The notes under the pieces: model-generated | The model's database searches: none | The model's input: the letters and a program-made list of their open reading frames with translations, nothing else | What the model was told of the DNA's origin: nothing | Shown: positions 50,514 to 61,560 of the stretch, piece after piece | How the letters are laid out: every line of letters starts with the position of its first letter | Position numbering within the stretch: position 1 is the first letter of the stretch | Source of the DNA: Xylocopa sonorina | Taxonomy: Eukaryota > Arthropoda > Insecta > Hymenoptera > Apidae | Length of the DNA stretch: 64,000 nt | Reading direction: 5' to 3' | Assembly (NCBI RefSeq): GCF_050948175.1 | Contig: NC_135204.1 | Location: forward strand, 7,059,473 to 7,123,472 | Made by a program: the position numbers and the translations under genes

Positions 50514-50527
50514 TATATATATATATA
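50514..50527. repeat. TA microsatellite
   Basis: Seven TA units follow an A run (GAGAAAAAAAATT). It is ordinary simple repeat DNA immediately upstream of the 299 bp duplication. Confidence 0.9.
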
Positions 50528-50586
50528 GATGAAATCCCTTTAGGCCTGGCAGCGGGCACTCTATCAATTTTTCGCTGCCACGGGAG

Positions 50587-51180
50587 AACTCCTCGCCAGC
50601 GACGGGTCGATCGCCTGTCACATCCAGGGAAAGGAGGGCCTGCGAGCCTTGATCAGAAACGCGTTCATCTTTTTTTTCGAGGTCTCGTTCATTTTCAAAT
50701 CGCGAAGAACATTTTCCTGATCCCTAAAAATTAATTGTGGATGTAGAAAATATGGACAAGTGATTTTCTATCAATTCTAAAGAACTCGATGACTTCAAGA
50801 CTTTCAAAAACTAGGTAATTTTTAAGTGTTGGAATTTTAAATGCCAAGGAGTCGATGTATTCGCGTTCGAGAATTCGAAAATTCTAACTCCTCGCCCGCG
50901 ACGGTTCGATCGCCTGTCACATCCAGGGAAAAAGGGCCTGCGAGTCTTGATCAGAAACGCGTTCATCTTTTTTTCGAGGTTTCATTCATTTTTAAATCGC
51001 GAAGAAAATTTTTCTGATCCCTAAGAATTAATTGTAAACGTAGAAAATATGAAAATGCGTTTTTCTATCAATTTTAAAGAACTCAGTGACTCTAAGACTT
51101 TCAAAAACTAGGATTCTTAAGTATTGGAATTATAAATACCAAAGAATCGATGTATTTGCGTTGAAGAATTCGAAAATTCT
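50587..51180. repeat. Two-copy tandem repeat, 299 bp unit (largest in the window)
   Basis: Copy 1 is 50587-50885 and copy 2 is 50886-51180. Both begin AACTCCTCGCC and continue through TCGATCGCCTGTCACATCCA, GATCAGAAACGCGTTCATCT, TTTCTGATCCCTAA/TTCCTGATCCCTAA, GACTTTCAAAAACTAGG and GAATTCGAAAATTCT. Differences are point changes and one- to several-base indels in T runs. The 3' half is AT-rich and the 5' 80 bp is GC-rich. Neither copy has terminal inverted repeats, so a plain duplication is more likely than two insertions of an element. Confidence 0.95.
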
Positions 51181-54100
51181 TGAATCCTGGTTCCAGCTAT
51201 TATTTCTTCTCAGCAGGACCGCCACTGGCTGTTCCAGTCGAGCGTAGGAAGGACACGAACAGGCGGAAACCAGGCGAGTCGGCGTAACAATTAATTTACC
51301 TCGCTCACGGTCGGGTAATTGAAAAATTGTCGATCGAGCTGCGAAGGAAGTCGATACCCTGCGGAGGGTGAGAACGCGGCGGGGATGGCGTTGGATATAA
51401 GAAGCGAGAAAACGGAGTTAATTAAAGGTCCGCGGAGGGGTGGCTGGCGAGGGCGGAAATTAAAAATGTAAATCTGCGCGATTGGAAACCGCGTAGAGCC
51501 GCCCAGGCTTCCTCTCGAATTGCGATTCGCGATTTTTATTATAATCGGCTGTGGTCCCTTCGTACGCGACCCGACTGCCTGATCCTCCTCCCTGCTCTTC
51601 CTCTGCGGAGGACGGCGATCGGAAATCAACGACCGTGGCTAAGGACGACGCTTTCGGCGATTTCGCGACGCGTCATTTCGTCTCGAACGTTCGCAGAGCC
51701 AATGGTGTAACCTTTCACTTTGCGGCTGCTGCATACTTTCATGCGACGGCGGGTGGGGACCTTCGAAATTCGAATTTTAATGCAATATAAGTGAACTCTG
51801 ATAAAATAACAGCAACAGTGTCTCGAATTGCAACGCGAGGAAGTAGAAAGGACGACGAGTATCGCAACGAACGAAGAGTAATTTGTACATAAATACGTGG
51901 CAGAATTTATTCAAAACGGAAGAACAGTTTGAAACGGTTTTGGCAGACTTCCGACAAACCGAACTGGTTGGCCAATAATGGACCTCCGGTACGGAACTCC
52001 GCGAAGAACAACACCAGCTAAACATTCGAACCTACTGAACTACATACCAGCTCACCGAACCAATTAATATTCAATTCAGCCATCCGATACCAAACTTCCT
52101 AACGAAACAACAAGCCAACATCCACTTGGAAACCGACCGCCGTTTCGGTTAAGTGAGCGGCGCTGCGCGTCAGCCCCTGGCTGGACGCTGAAGAGCAGAC
52201 TCTCGATAAATGCACGCTACTTTGTCGACCATACGCGGCTATTAAGAGACGCGTATGCAACAAGATATTCGCGCACCCTCGAGAACGAACGTCGAACGAA
52301 TACGCGAATAAAAGCTCAGAATCGAGTACACGTGCAGATATCAAGGGTCTACCAGTCTGAAACCGTTTCAAATGGAATATACAGTGTATCGTTGCATTCG
52401 ACTCGACCTATATCAGGATTGCAACACGCAAGACCTATCAAATTATGTGTTAACCAACATTCCACCGTTCAAACGCTGTACAGCGAGCCAGCGAGATCGG
52501 CAACGCGTTCAGCCACGCGAAAAAAAAAAGGAAGAAAAGAATCGCTGGGCAACGGGTTAACGGTTATCAGCGGCGGTCGATCTTTGGTCGTTAACGAAAG
52601 CCGTTAAACAATCCGCGGCCGATAATTCGCAGCGTGGAACGACCCTGTTTTACGTTCCGCGAACGATTTACGATTTCACGTGCCGTGGGCCTGTGCGGCT
52701 GGCCAATAAGCTGGAAAACCGTGCGCCTCCGACGCTGTCGCGTCGCCTCGAGTGAATCGAGCGCTGCGTGCGACCCGCGTGATAAGCGCGAATCGTAATG
52801 AAAGATTACGACGATGTGACAGCTGACGAACATTTGATCTCCTATCGGTCGAGTCGAGTTAGGAGATTTCTAGCGGAGAGCAGCTCGATCTACGAGCGGA
52901 CCAGCTAATTACGCGAGCAAAAACCGAGCGTGAGTACCTGGTTGGGTTGTAAACAAGTTTTTGTCGAGCGTCTCTGATCGCAGTTCGAAAGGGGTGGAAT
53001 TCTTTTGTCGCGTGCGGGGAATCGCGCGTCCCGCTGGCAAAATTGGCTTTCGGTGGTGCGACTCTCTGTCTCTTTACGGGATTTGTTCGTGATGGCCTCT
53101 GTTTGATGAGAGATCTCGCTCTGATATCGTTCTTTCGATCGAACGCGTGTATAATGTTCGTCGCTGGTATAAAATAGACAGGATTCAGTGGAATAAAATG
53201 GCATGGAAAATATCGTTTAATGAAACTGAGCATCCAAAGAGAAGACTGAAAATTGTATAAAATCTATTGAGAGTTTCGAGAAGAATTATAAGAGGATTCA
53301 TTGAAGTAAGTACGTAGTCTCACTCGTTAATTACAAGGTATCGATTGGAATCAGCGAGGAGCGTAAGTCGACAATTAAAATTCTTGTTGTAACAGCCTGA
53401 GGCTGCGAGGAATCGCGGTATCCTCGATGGGTCTTGCGAAAGTGATCGATCGCCCCGTGGAAACCTCGATTTCTGCCCTCTCGTCGTTCACGTTCGACTT
53501 GTCACGTATCCACGATGGACGCGTAATCGGATGTACGTACGTGGTGGAAAAGTCAGCCGGTTCGAGGCGAGCGTAACGTTCTTCCGGCGAAGATCGTGAA
53601 AAAAGATTCCTCGTGGCTCGTACGATTTTTCGATCGGAACGGGAACACCGTGAAAGGATCTCTGGCTGGTCTGATTAGTCGGAGGTGACCTTTGAAAGGA
53701 ATTCCGTGCAATCTAGAATCAACGCGGATAGTGATTCGATTGCGATCGCGTAGATACCAGGAATTTAATTTCGGCTTCTGATCCGGCGGCGTTCGATTGT
53801 ACGCGTCCTCGATGCTTCGTTCCAAGACCGTGGGCCAACCCCTTGCGCGATTAATAAGGAAATAATAAACGTGTTACACGTAATTGTTATTACATTACAA
53901 TTATCTTATTTCAAAGAATTTTTCTATTTTTCATGTATTGTATTTTAATTAAATTATCTATTAAAAATTAATCAGCTATACTTTCCATTAAAATAATAAA
54001 TAATGGATTACTGTATTTTTGCTTATGGTATGTTCTGCTTTACCTCTGATTCCACAGTGATTTTTATTCGCGATCGTGGATGATCAGAGATGACCAAGCT

Positions 54101-56371
54101 CGAAGCGAAACTTTTAAAAGAAACAGCTGAACAACCCCTCGAGTGCTCAAAATTCCGTGGCGAAACGGTGAAACGAGTGCAACGGGTCAAGAGCCTCCGA
54201 AAGCGGCGACCTACCGCAAACAGCGAACCGTGGCTCATAAATCCACTTCAAAACCCGCGCATTCCAACCCGAAAGGAATTTTAATAATTCTATTTCCCAT
54301 TCGGCCCAGCACCCTTCCCCGCCATTAATCTACCACCCAGCGGCGACCTCAACAACGAGCTGCCCATACCCGAGACTATAATTTACGCGGCCAGGTTTGC
54401 CAATCGTAGCCGGACATTCTGTTGGCTGGCCAGCTGGAACTCGCATCGCGAACGATTTCTCGAAAGGGAACGGAGCTGGATAAGTGGTTAAAGAGGGGAG
54501 GTTATAGGAAAAAAGAAACCAGAAAACGTCCAGTATCCGCGAGAACGGGTCAAAAATCCCTTTGGCCGGCGTTTATTACCTCCATTATTCATAGGACACG
54601 AGGCAACAGACTAGATACGATCTAACACCTACTCGATCACGGTTCACCGCCGTCTCCCGCGATCGACAGCCGCGATATCACTTAAGCCGCGTCCGACCAG
54701 CCGATTTTCATCTTCGATCGCCGCGCACGTCCCTGCCGTACAAATCGGCTGGTCCACGCGTTCAGCCAATTTACGGTACCTGTTACGCTCGCGACGAGCA
54801 GAGATGGGATCGTGCTCGATCGCACGCGAGTACTCGCGAGTTTGTCTGCAATTTTTATAAACAGAAAGTTTCGATTCTGTGGAATTTATGCTTTGAACGG
54901 TTAGCCGTAGCTCTTAGATTTCGTTAACTGTGTTATAAATGACTGTCACGAATTGACAGAAATATTTCGCAATAATCATAGATGTTAAAACCGGATTGAA
55001 AAGAAATCGCAAATCAAGTGTGGCAACTAGGTTGTCCACAACGAGTTAATTGATATCAACGAGTTGCGAATGGATCATTTTTTTGTGTTTAGAAAAATTC
55101 TGTGTTCTTGTTGCACGTGAGCTATGCGAAAATTTCGCGGATCGCTCGAGCTGGAAGGCTGTGCAGCCCGCGACGTTTTTGCTCGTTGCACATACTTAAT
55201 GGTCCCTGATTTATAATAAAGTCACGACACCGTGCTCGTGATGAATATCCCAAAGCGGGAGTCCGCCATTACATTCTACCCTTCGGCGATCCGTTCGATA
55301 CTCAAAGGACATGTGCGTTAGAATGGATAAATAATTCAACAACTGGATTGTGATTAAAGATTGCAATATGATATAGTGGTTCTGTGACGTTCTCGATGCA
55401 AATCGACTGTTTCGCTTGCATCACTTCGCTCAGATCATAATTGCGGTTATAAATATAATAGGATCGTGTCGATGCTCTTTCGACCCCTTCTCCATTCCCA
55501 CCTGTCGCACTCAAACCCCCAAATGCACCACAAAAAACGATACAAACCTATTTTTAAAAAATCTGTTCCTCATGGAAATCATCTGCTCGTCCAGCTTCGA
55601 CGCGTAGCGCGTTCCAAGCTGTACAACTCGAAACGTATCGACTTCGAGGCGTCACAGCGGACGCGTTAAATTTCCAATCATTTCCGACGGCAAAGAGGAG
55701 AAAAGAAACGAAGAGGAGGGAACGTAATAACGTAACGGACGGCAGAAACAGAGTGGAGTCGGTAGTTCGTAACGCGGAGGCAATCACGAGGGGGGTTAAT
55801 AACTGTTCGGGTGCGTGGCGGGTGGGAAATCTCTCGATTGTCTTCGACTTTTTAAAAGGCAATCGCGCCGGGCAGGTACGTGACGGGCGTTCCAACCGGC
55901 GGGAAAGAAGTCATTCAAGTGTCGATAGAGCGGACGATTTACCGTCCGCGTTCGAGGAACGCGATCTAATTTGATTCGCGGTGAAACGCTCTGCTCGCGT
56001 GCGCCAGCGCCGCGTTCTCTGCAAGAGAAACCTTGTCGATTAACCTTGTCCAGGGATGCTACGATGCAGCAGCCATCGAGAATGCATATTCCATACTTTC
56101 ACTTCGACACAGAGCGCCTCTCGCGTCGATATTTCCAGTTACGTTACAATATAACGTGTATCTTTAATCAGTTGCGCTGTTAATTACATTTTTAAGCAAA
56201 CAAAATACCCTCTCGACACACGTTCACCCTCGAACGAGAATCCGTCCACAATCGCGCAGACCCTCCCATTGAAACCACCGGAAACCCCGCGCCAGTCCCT
56301 CGTCGCCAAACCGAAAGGTGACTCTCGTCCTCTCAGACGCTCCACTCTTGGATTCTCGTGCGTGTATCGCA
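51181..56371. other. Long noncoding stretch
   Basis: CpG-rich sequence at about 51230-51760 and 52600-53060, and a marked AT-rich island at 53865-54020 (possible matrix-attachment-type DNA, inference). A short frame at about 52862-52948 followed by GTGAGT was considered as an exon and rejected. No tandem array was seen. Confidence 0.5.
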
Positions 56372-56374
56372 CCC

Positions 56375-56405
<31 letters not shown>
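56372..56405 (+). repeat. CT-rich tract, left arm of a facing pair
   Basis: Thirty-four pyrimidines in a row, mostly CT dinucleotides. They are complementary in type to the GA tract about 100 bp downstream. Confidence 0.92.
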
Positions 56406-56502
56406 GATCCCTCCGCGCTTGGTGCACTTGACGGAAAACGCATGAGCGCACACGGCCGCGAGAATCGTCTTGCCAGCGTTGCAAGTGAAACAGAAAGAGA
56501 CG

Positions 56503-56506
<4 letters not shown>

Positions 56507-56550
<44 letters not shown>

Positions 56551-56554
56551 GGGG
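56507..56554 (+). repeat. GA microsatellite (about 20 units), right arm of a facing pair
   Basis: About 41 bp of uninterrupted GA is followed by GGAAGGGGA. With the CT tract at 56372-56405 it forms an inverted repeat with a spacer of about 100 bp, which could fold as a hairpin with 30 or more paired bases in single-stranded DNA or in a transcript. Long low-complexity open frames on both strands (135-147 codons, - strand, encoding Ser-Leu or Glu-Arg runs) are by-products of this repeat. Confidence 0.93.
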
Positions 56555-57425
56555 ACCCTTTTCGAAGAGACACGAAGGGTTGGAATGCGTCGGTGCGTGA
56601 GGGACCTTTGGCGACAGACGCCAGCACGCACCCCCTCGTCGCTGGCGAACGCGACCCCGTAAAGGAATTTCTCTGCGGCGGACGGCAGCCGGTTTCGCGC
56701 GATTTACCCGTGATTGCGCGCGAGCCAGGCGCCCAGGCAACTGGAGACTAGAAATCGAAACAATGACGACCCCTGCTGGCGGAGGGAGTACTGTTTCCGC
56801 TCGACGTTTTGTTCTAATCCTGCTTCGAAGGGACTCTGAGAGTCTGGTGTGCCTGTTCTGGGCGTTGTTGGGATTTCCATTGAGGTTTCGAGGGTGCTGC
56901 GGTAGGTGCGACTGGAGGTGTTAAGTTCGCGACAAGTGTCTTGGGTCGTGTTGGGTACAGGCGTGTCGAGGATGAAGAATTTAGTTAGAATATGCGTACG
57001 ATCTTAAGTGTAGACGATGCGTGTTACTCTTGGACTATTTGGGTGGTCCACTGATGAATGAGAATTAAATTTGTACGACTAGGCTCGTGGAGATAATTTG
57101 TCGCTGGAGTTGTTTGGAGTGATTCGTTGATAGGCTTGATTAGAATTTGTCGGTACGGTCTGATTCTTCATTCAGCTGTTCTAACCCTAGCAAAGGGACG
57201 CAGGGGCTCTGTTTGCAGGTTGTTGGTAATTCTATGGGGTTTGAAAAGGTATAACGACAGGGACGAGGGTGGAAGGTGTTGAGTTCGTGACGAGGGTCGT
57301 GGGATATCGCGAGAGGTGTCGTAGGAACTGGGTTGAGTATTATGCCTCGCGAAAGTGTCTCGAAGTTTCAATAAAAACCTGGTGTCCTCCTGTTCGTCGA
57401 CTTCGTTTCACGATCCACAAGAAAA
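56555..57425. other. Noncoding; GT-rich + strand
   Basis: From about 56830 to 57340 the + strand is G- and T-rich and contains two loosely similar stretches, GGTGTTAAGTTCGCGAC near 56937 and GGTGTTGAGTTCGTGAC near 57275, which may be remnants of a further duplication with a 340 bp period. Confidence 0.45.
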
Positions 57426-57650
57426 TTTCAATTAAAATTCAATAGCGCGCGAAACTTCGCGCCAACTGTTCCAATCTTATCTCTCGAGCCGCTCTAGAGA
57501 TTCGCCCCGCAAAATCTCGAATCGCTCTTATTCTTAACATTCCACGGGACCAGCGATCCTCAGCCTCGCGGACGTTTCAATTAAACGCGCGACTACGCGC
57601 AACTCGAGGAATTCCCCGCCAACTGTCTCAATCTTATCTCGCGCTCGCGC
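57426..57650. repeat. Degenerate two-copy tandem repeat, period about 150-157 bp
   Basis: TTTCAATTAAA at 57426 and 57575, AGCGCGCGAA against ACGCGCGACT, and GCCAACTGTTCCAATCTTAT at 57461 against GCCAACTGTCTCAATCTTAT at 57618 occur in the same order. The offset grows from 149 to 157 bp, so indels separate the copies. Confidence 0.7.
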
Positions 57651-60359
57651 GTATTCCGACAGAACTCTAACTGGATCCACCAAACGGTGCCATTCGCGTC
57701 GAGCGCCACCCTTTCTTCCTCTGGCTCTTCTCGTTCAGAAAGTCTCGACGCCGCGAGAGGAAAGTCGCTGCACGCGTTGACGTTTCGCGTCGATCGCGCG
57801 CAACCATCCGCGAGGGTGCTCGAGGCGCTGCTGGTCCGCTGGTGCGCACCCCGCGCAATCGAGACGAGCAGGCAGCCGTGGCGCGTTAATTCCGCTCGCA
57901 TAAATTCCGGGATTAAGAGCATACGTTATACTTAGGGAAATGCGAGTTTCGTGCTTTCCGCTCCCCCACGGTCGGCCCTCTGTTCGCGGCCGCCTTTCCG
58001 TCTCGCTCGACCCTCCTTCAACCCTTTTTTTTTTCCCCTCCATCCACGAAGCGCCCCTCTCGCGTTCTTACGCGAGCTCTCCTCGCGTTTCCCTCGAATT
58101 CATTCTTCGCAGTGCCAACTGTAACGTGCGCCACGGGCTCCACGTTCTTCTGAGGATCGAAAGTGTCGACGGTTTCGTAGAAAGCGTCCGTGGAAAGGAG
58201 TCGCGCTTAAGTACTCGGGTGCAGGTGGATTTGTTGTGGAATTTAGGTCCCCGGCTTGGCTGGGATTCGTCGCGGTGGGTATCAGAGGCTGTGGTAAGGT
58301 CCCTTGGCACGCGAGAGATTTTCGAATCGTTCAGCTAGCGTAAGGACTTGTGTCTCGTGAGATTCGAAAGAACGATGGTGGCTTCATTTCTGAATACTTG
58401 AATCATTTTCTTCTTTACTATTTTGATTATAAATACTCTGCTCTCTTTACTAACAAATATTACTTCCAAGTTACATCGTCAGTGCGTAGACACACTAAAT
58501 AAAAACAACGACACGATTCTTCTACGCTCGCAACAACCCACCCTCCAACATCCACCCTTGTTCCACGATCCTCCACCGTTCTCCATTAAACCAGCGAACG
58601 CAATCGCAGCAACAGATTCCCAGCGAAGTGTCCCAGCCTACGCGAAGGCGTGCACAGCCACTCTGAGCCGGGAACAAAGATTGATGGGCGATTCGTTAAG
58701 GGCGGCCGGACATTCGTCGGAACAATGGACGCGGGTGGAAAGTCGCTGCGGCCAGCGGTCATTAATGGGACACGGGGCAGCACGCGACACGGTTCGAGCG
58801 TCGTCGAGCGTGCGTTTTCAATAACGCCCGCCTCGCGGACACTTGAAACGGTTTCCCTGTAAACATGCTAATGGGGATCCGACTGTGCGCCGCGTTCCGT
58901 TTTCTCTCCTCTCGATTAATGGACCCGTTTCGAAGGGTGAAACTCGTCGAGTGTCGATCGTAAATTCGGCGGCGAACGATCCAATCCGACACGCTGGCTT
59001 ACCTCGCGTCTTATCCGCGGCGAATCGCCACCGCGATGCATTAAGAGACCCGTCCTCGCGGTGGCTCCCGTTTCGATTGACCGGAAGGCGACCAGTCTCG
59101 AGTCCAACGATTCGTTCGAGACGCGAAAGGCCCTGACTGTGGGTCTTGATTAAAACGCGCGGTGCGAGATTGGCTCGATCCGTTCGACGACTCGCGAATT
59201 TCGATCGCTGCTCCTCGGGTAAAGTGGAATAAATATCGTTGACGGGCAGTGGACGTCTTTGGGGATTAATGGCGGGGTGCGATGGGGATGGTAGATTGAT
59301 TAAAAGGTGGATCTCGCTGGCTGCTGAGTTCGCTGTTTAATTAATCGTGTGATTAATAGCCGTGATGCTAGCGCGGAGGGAGAAGGAAGCATTAGGAGTC
59401 ACGATTATCGACGAAAACTTATCACTCAGAGGATATTTCGCAAATCGAATCGATCATTTAACCTACATCCGATCACGCTGAATAAAAAATAGTTCGAAAT
59501 ATTGTTAAAAGTGCGAATTTGAAAGAGTCAATTTCAGAGGCTGGTTCGAAAACGCTTCTCTCGTTTTTCGGTGGTAACGAAAAGGGGGGACGAGATGGCG
59601 CGAAATCTGGAGGCGAGATCGTAGTTTCGACAAATCCGGGAGCCCAGCCGCAATTAGCTTCGGAACAAACACGGCCATCGAACTGGCGCGGGGCGAGCCG
59701 GAAAAAAGGAGGAACGCGAACGCGCTGAATCTACTCGATCCGGTAGAATCGTCCGGAAACCGTGGGACACGGAGTCGAGTGGAAACGTCGCTGGGAATCA
59801 GCGTCGATAAATCTACCAGCCGGCAATAAACGTCGCGGGGCTCAATAGTTAATGGCGAATCGTTGATTATGTCGCCGTTTCGGCGATAATCCGCGTCAGC
59901 CGTACGTATATATATTTATATATATACATATACACGTGTGTATATAGCCGCGAACTTTTTTATCCGCGAATAGATCGTTCCTCGCCGTCAACCGCACGGC
60001 GATCCGCGAGGGTTGAAAGAAGCGCGTTAAATCATGGCTGAGAGGCTCGATTACGCCCAGAGAGACGATAAATATCCAATCACTGGAACGAATCCTTGCT
60101 CCTCGACCAGTTATGCTTGCGCAACTTTCAGGCCGTTTAATTATAGTACGCGCGCGTTCTTCTTGTTTCTCCTTGGCTCTCCGCCTTTTGCTCGATTTTT
60201 TTCTTTTTTTTTTTTGGAGCGCAGACACGTTACGAAAGCGATTCTTTTCGTGCGAGCTTCTTTCTCCCGCTACATTTGAAGGAATGAGGTATTTCGAAAA
60301 TTGTTTTATAGAGTTAATTGGTGGTTTCTTGTGGAAACAGCTTCAGAGAAATGTTTTCA
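57651..60359. other. Noncoding stretch
   Basis: CpG-rich with many overlapping open frames up to 133 codons, none recognisable. A TA/CA-type simple repeat at 59904-59946 and a T run of 12 at 60204-60215 are the only clear structures. Confidence 0.5.
59904..59946. repeat. TA/CA simple repeat with central CACGTG
   Basis: TATATATTTATATATATA passes into CATATACACGTGTGTATATA. The CACGTG core sits in a nearly symmetrical TACACGTGTGTA, so the tract is both a dinucleotide repeat and an imperfect palindrome containing an E-box. Functional use is unproven. Confidence 0.85.
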
Positions 60360-61560
60360 TTTAGCTTTTAGTTGCCTTTGACATTTTTTAAATTCAGTTT
60401 TTGCTTTTTGTACTGCTTTTTCTTCTCTCTTAGTCACTCGAGGTTTTATAGAATTTATTTTATGTACACTTTGTACACTTCCAAGTGCCGAATCTTTCTT
60501 GCTGGTTTTTTAAATTCTTCTCAATACCCTCGTGAGTATAGATTTTTACGACCAGCTTTGGTTTTCTTCGAGGCGTATTTATTTTTTTCCAAACTTTGCT
60601 CTCAGCATTTTCATAACTTCTTCCGACTGCTTTTCATTTCCCACACGGTTCTCAACCCAACACAACCTGACTCTGCTCCCACGTACAGTATACAGCTTCC
60701 TTTGATTCTATTTAACTCTTTCTCGACCCCCACTTTCCATATTTCCTTCCATTCAACTTGCTCCTATCTCGACGTCGATTTTTTCTTTCCCTCGCAGCCG
60801 TCGTTCCCTCGCTCTTTATTTTCGACGCTCCTCATTCTTCTTTCTTCGCTACTTCCCCTCGATTTTTTTTCTTCTCTTATTTTAATTCAGTTTTTAAGTA
60901 AATACACGCGGTTCGTTTGTTCGAACAGCGAAGCGGACTCGAGGAAATTAGAATCGAACCGGGTATTGTGTTTAAATTACAGTTTAATCAAAGTATCCTC
61001 ACGTTCCACTATTCTTCGCTCGATTTTTGTTGTATACTTTACAACCGATGGAATTATTTCATTAAATTAACCTTGCATTTCAACGTCCACTTTTTCTCCC
61101 TCCCACGTACCATCGACACTTTCCACGTTTCTTCCTCAAGCACCAACATCCCTGTTTCTTCTCAGACTTTTCCAGGAATCTTTTCATACACTCCCTGTAA
61201 AGTTTAATCAAAGCAGTCGAATAACTTGCAATTTACTCTCAACTCCGTTACTTAACACTCACAGATTCTACTTACAAATTTCTTTGCTTTTCCTTTTAGT
61301 TTTCTTAAAAATGATTTTCTTCCTCGTGTACGACAAAAAGACGTTTGAAAACAGATTAATCGCGCCTTCAATTGTAATTATTCAACGCGTTCCTCGATCT
61401 TCGCGTTTCCTTCACGATTCTCGTTCCGATTCCCGTCGAACCCTTCCTCGTACGTGTCCCTCGACTCTCTCTCTCTCTCTCTCCCTCTCTCCCTCTCTGC
61501 CAGCCACTCATCTCGGTCTGCCGATTCCAGCTCGATCAACACGCCCCTCGCTTGTACTCA
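60360..61560 (+). other. 1.2 kb pyrimidine-rich strand
   Basis: The + strand is dominated by T and C, with words such as TTTTTCTTCTCT, CTTTCCCTCGC and TTCTTTCTTCGC and very few purine clusters. A 232-codon open frame (60372-61070) runs through it and is rich in Phe, Ser and Leu, exactly what T/C-rich DNA encodes; I do not regard it as a gene. A CT microsatellite lies near the right end. Confidence 0.75.
61465..61499 (+). repeat. CT microsatellite
   Basis: Thirty-five bp of CT dinucleotides with two CCC interruptions, at the right end of the long pyrimidine-rich strand. Confidence 0.92.

Larger units (their letters stand above)
44413..50586. other. Long noncoding stretch
   Basis: There is a GT-rich + strand at about 44520-44830, AT-rich islands at about 44880-45110 and 46010-46240, and an AC-rich + strand with AT-rich texture at about 47880-48340. 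Open frames reach 182 codons (46296-46844 +), with overlapping frames of 116 and 96 codons on the opposite strand; none is recognisable. No RNA gene was seen. Confidence 0.5.

Noticed and set aside
52862..52948. Short + frame (EISSGEQLDLRADQL...) next to GTGAGT, considered as a micro-exon
   Set aside because: Only about 20 codons lie before the donor, the TTTCTAG acceptor is weak, and a 124-codon frame covers the other strand.
56184..56740. Minus-strand frames of 135-147 codons with Ser-Leu and Glu-Arg repeats
   Set aside because: They are translations of the CT and GA microsatellites.
60372..61070. 232-codon open frame on + that looks like a hydrophobic membrane protein
   Set aside because: Phe, Ser and Leu dominate because the strand is nearly all T and C. 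There are no discrete membrane helices separated by polar loops as in a real transporter.
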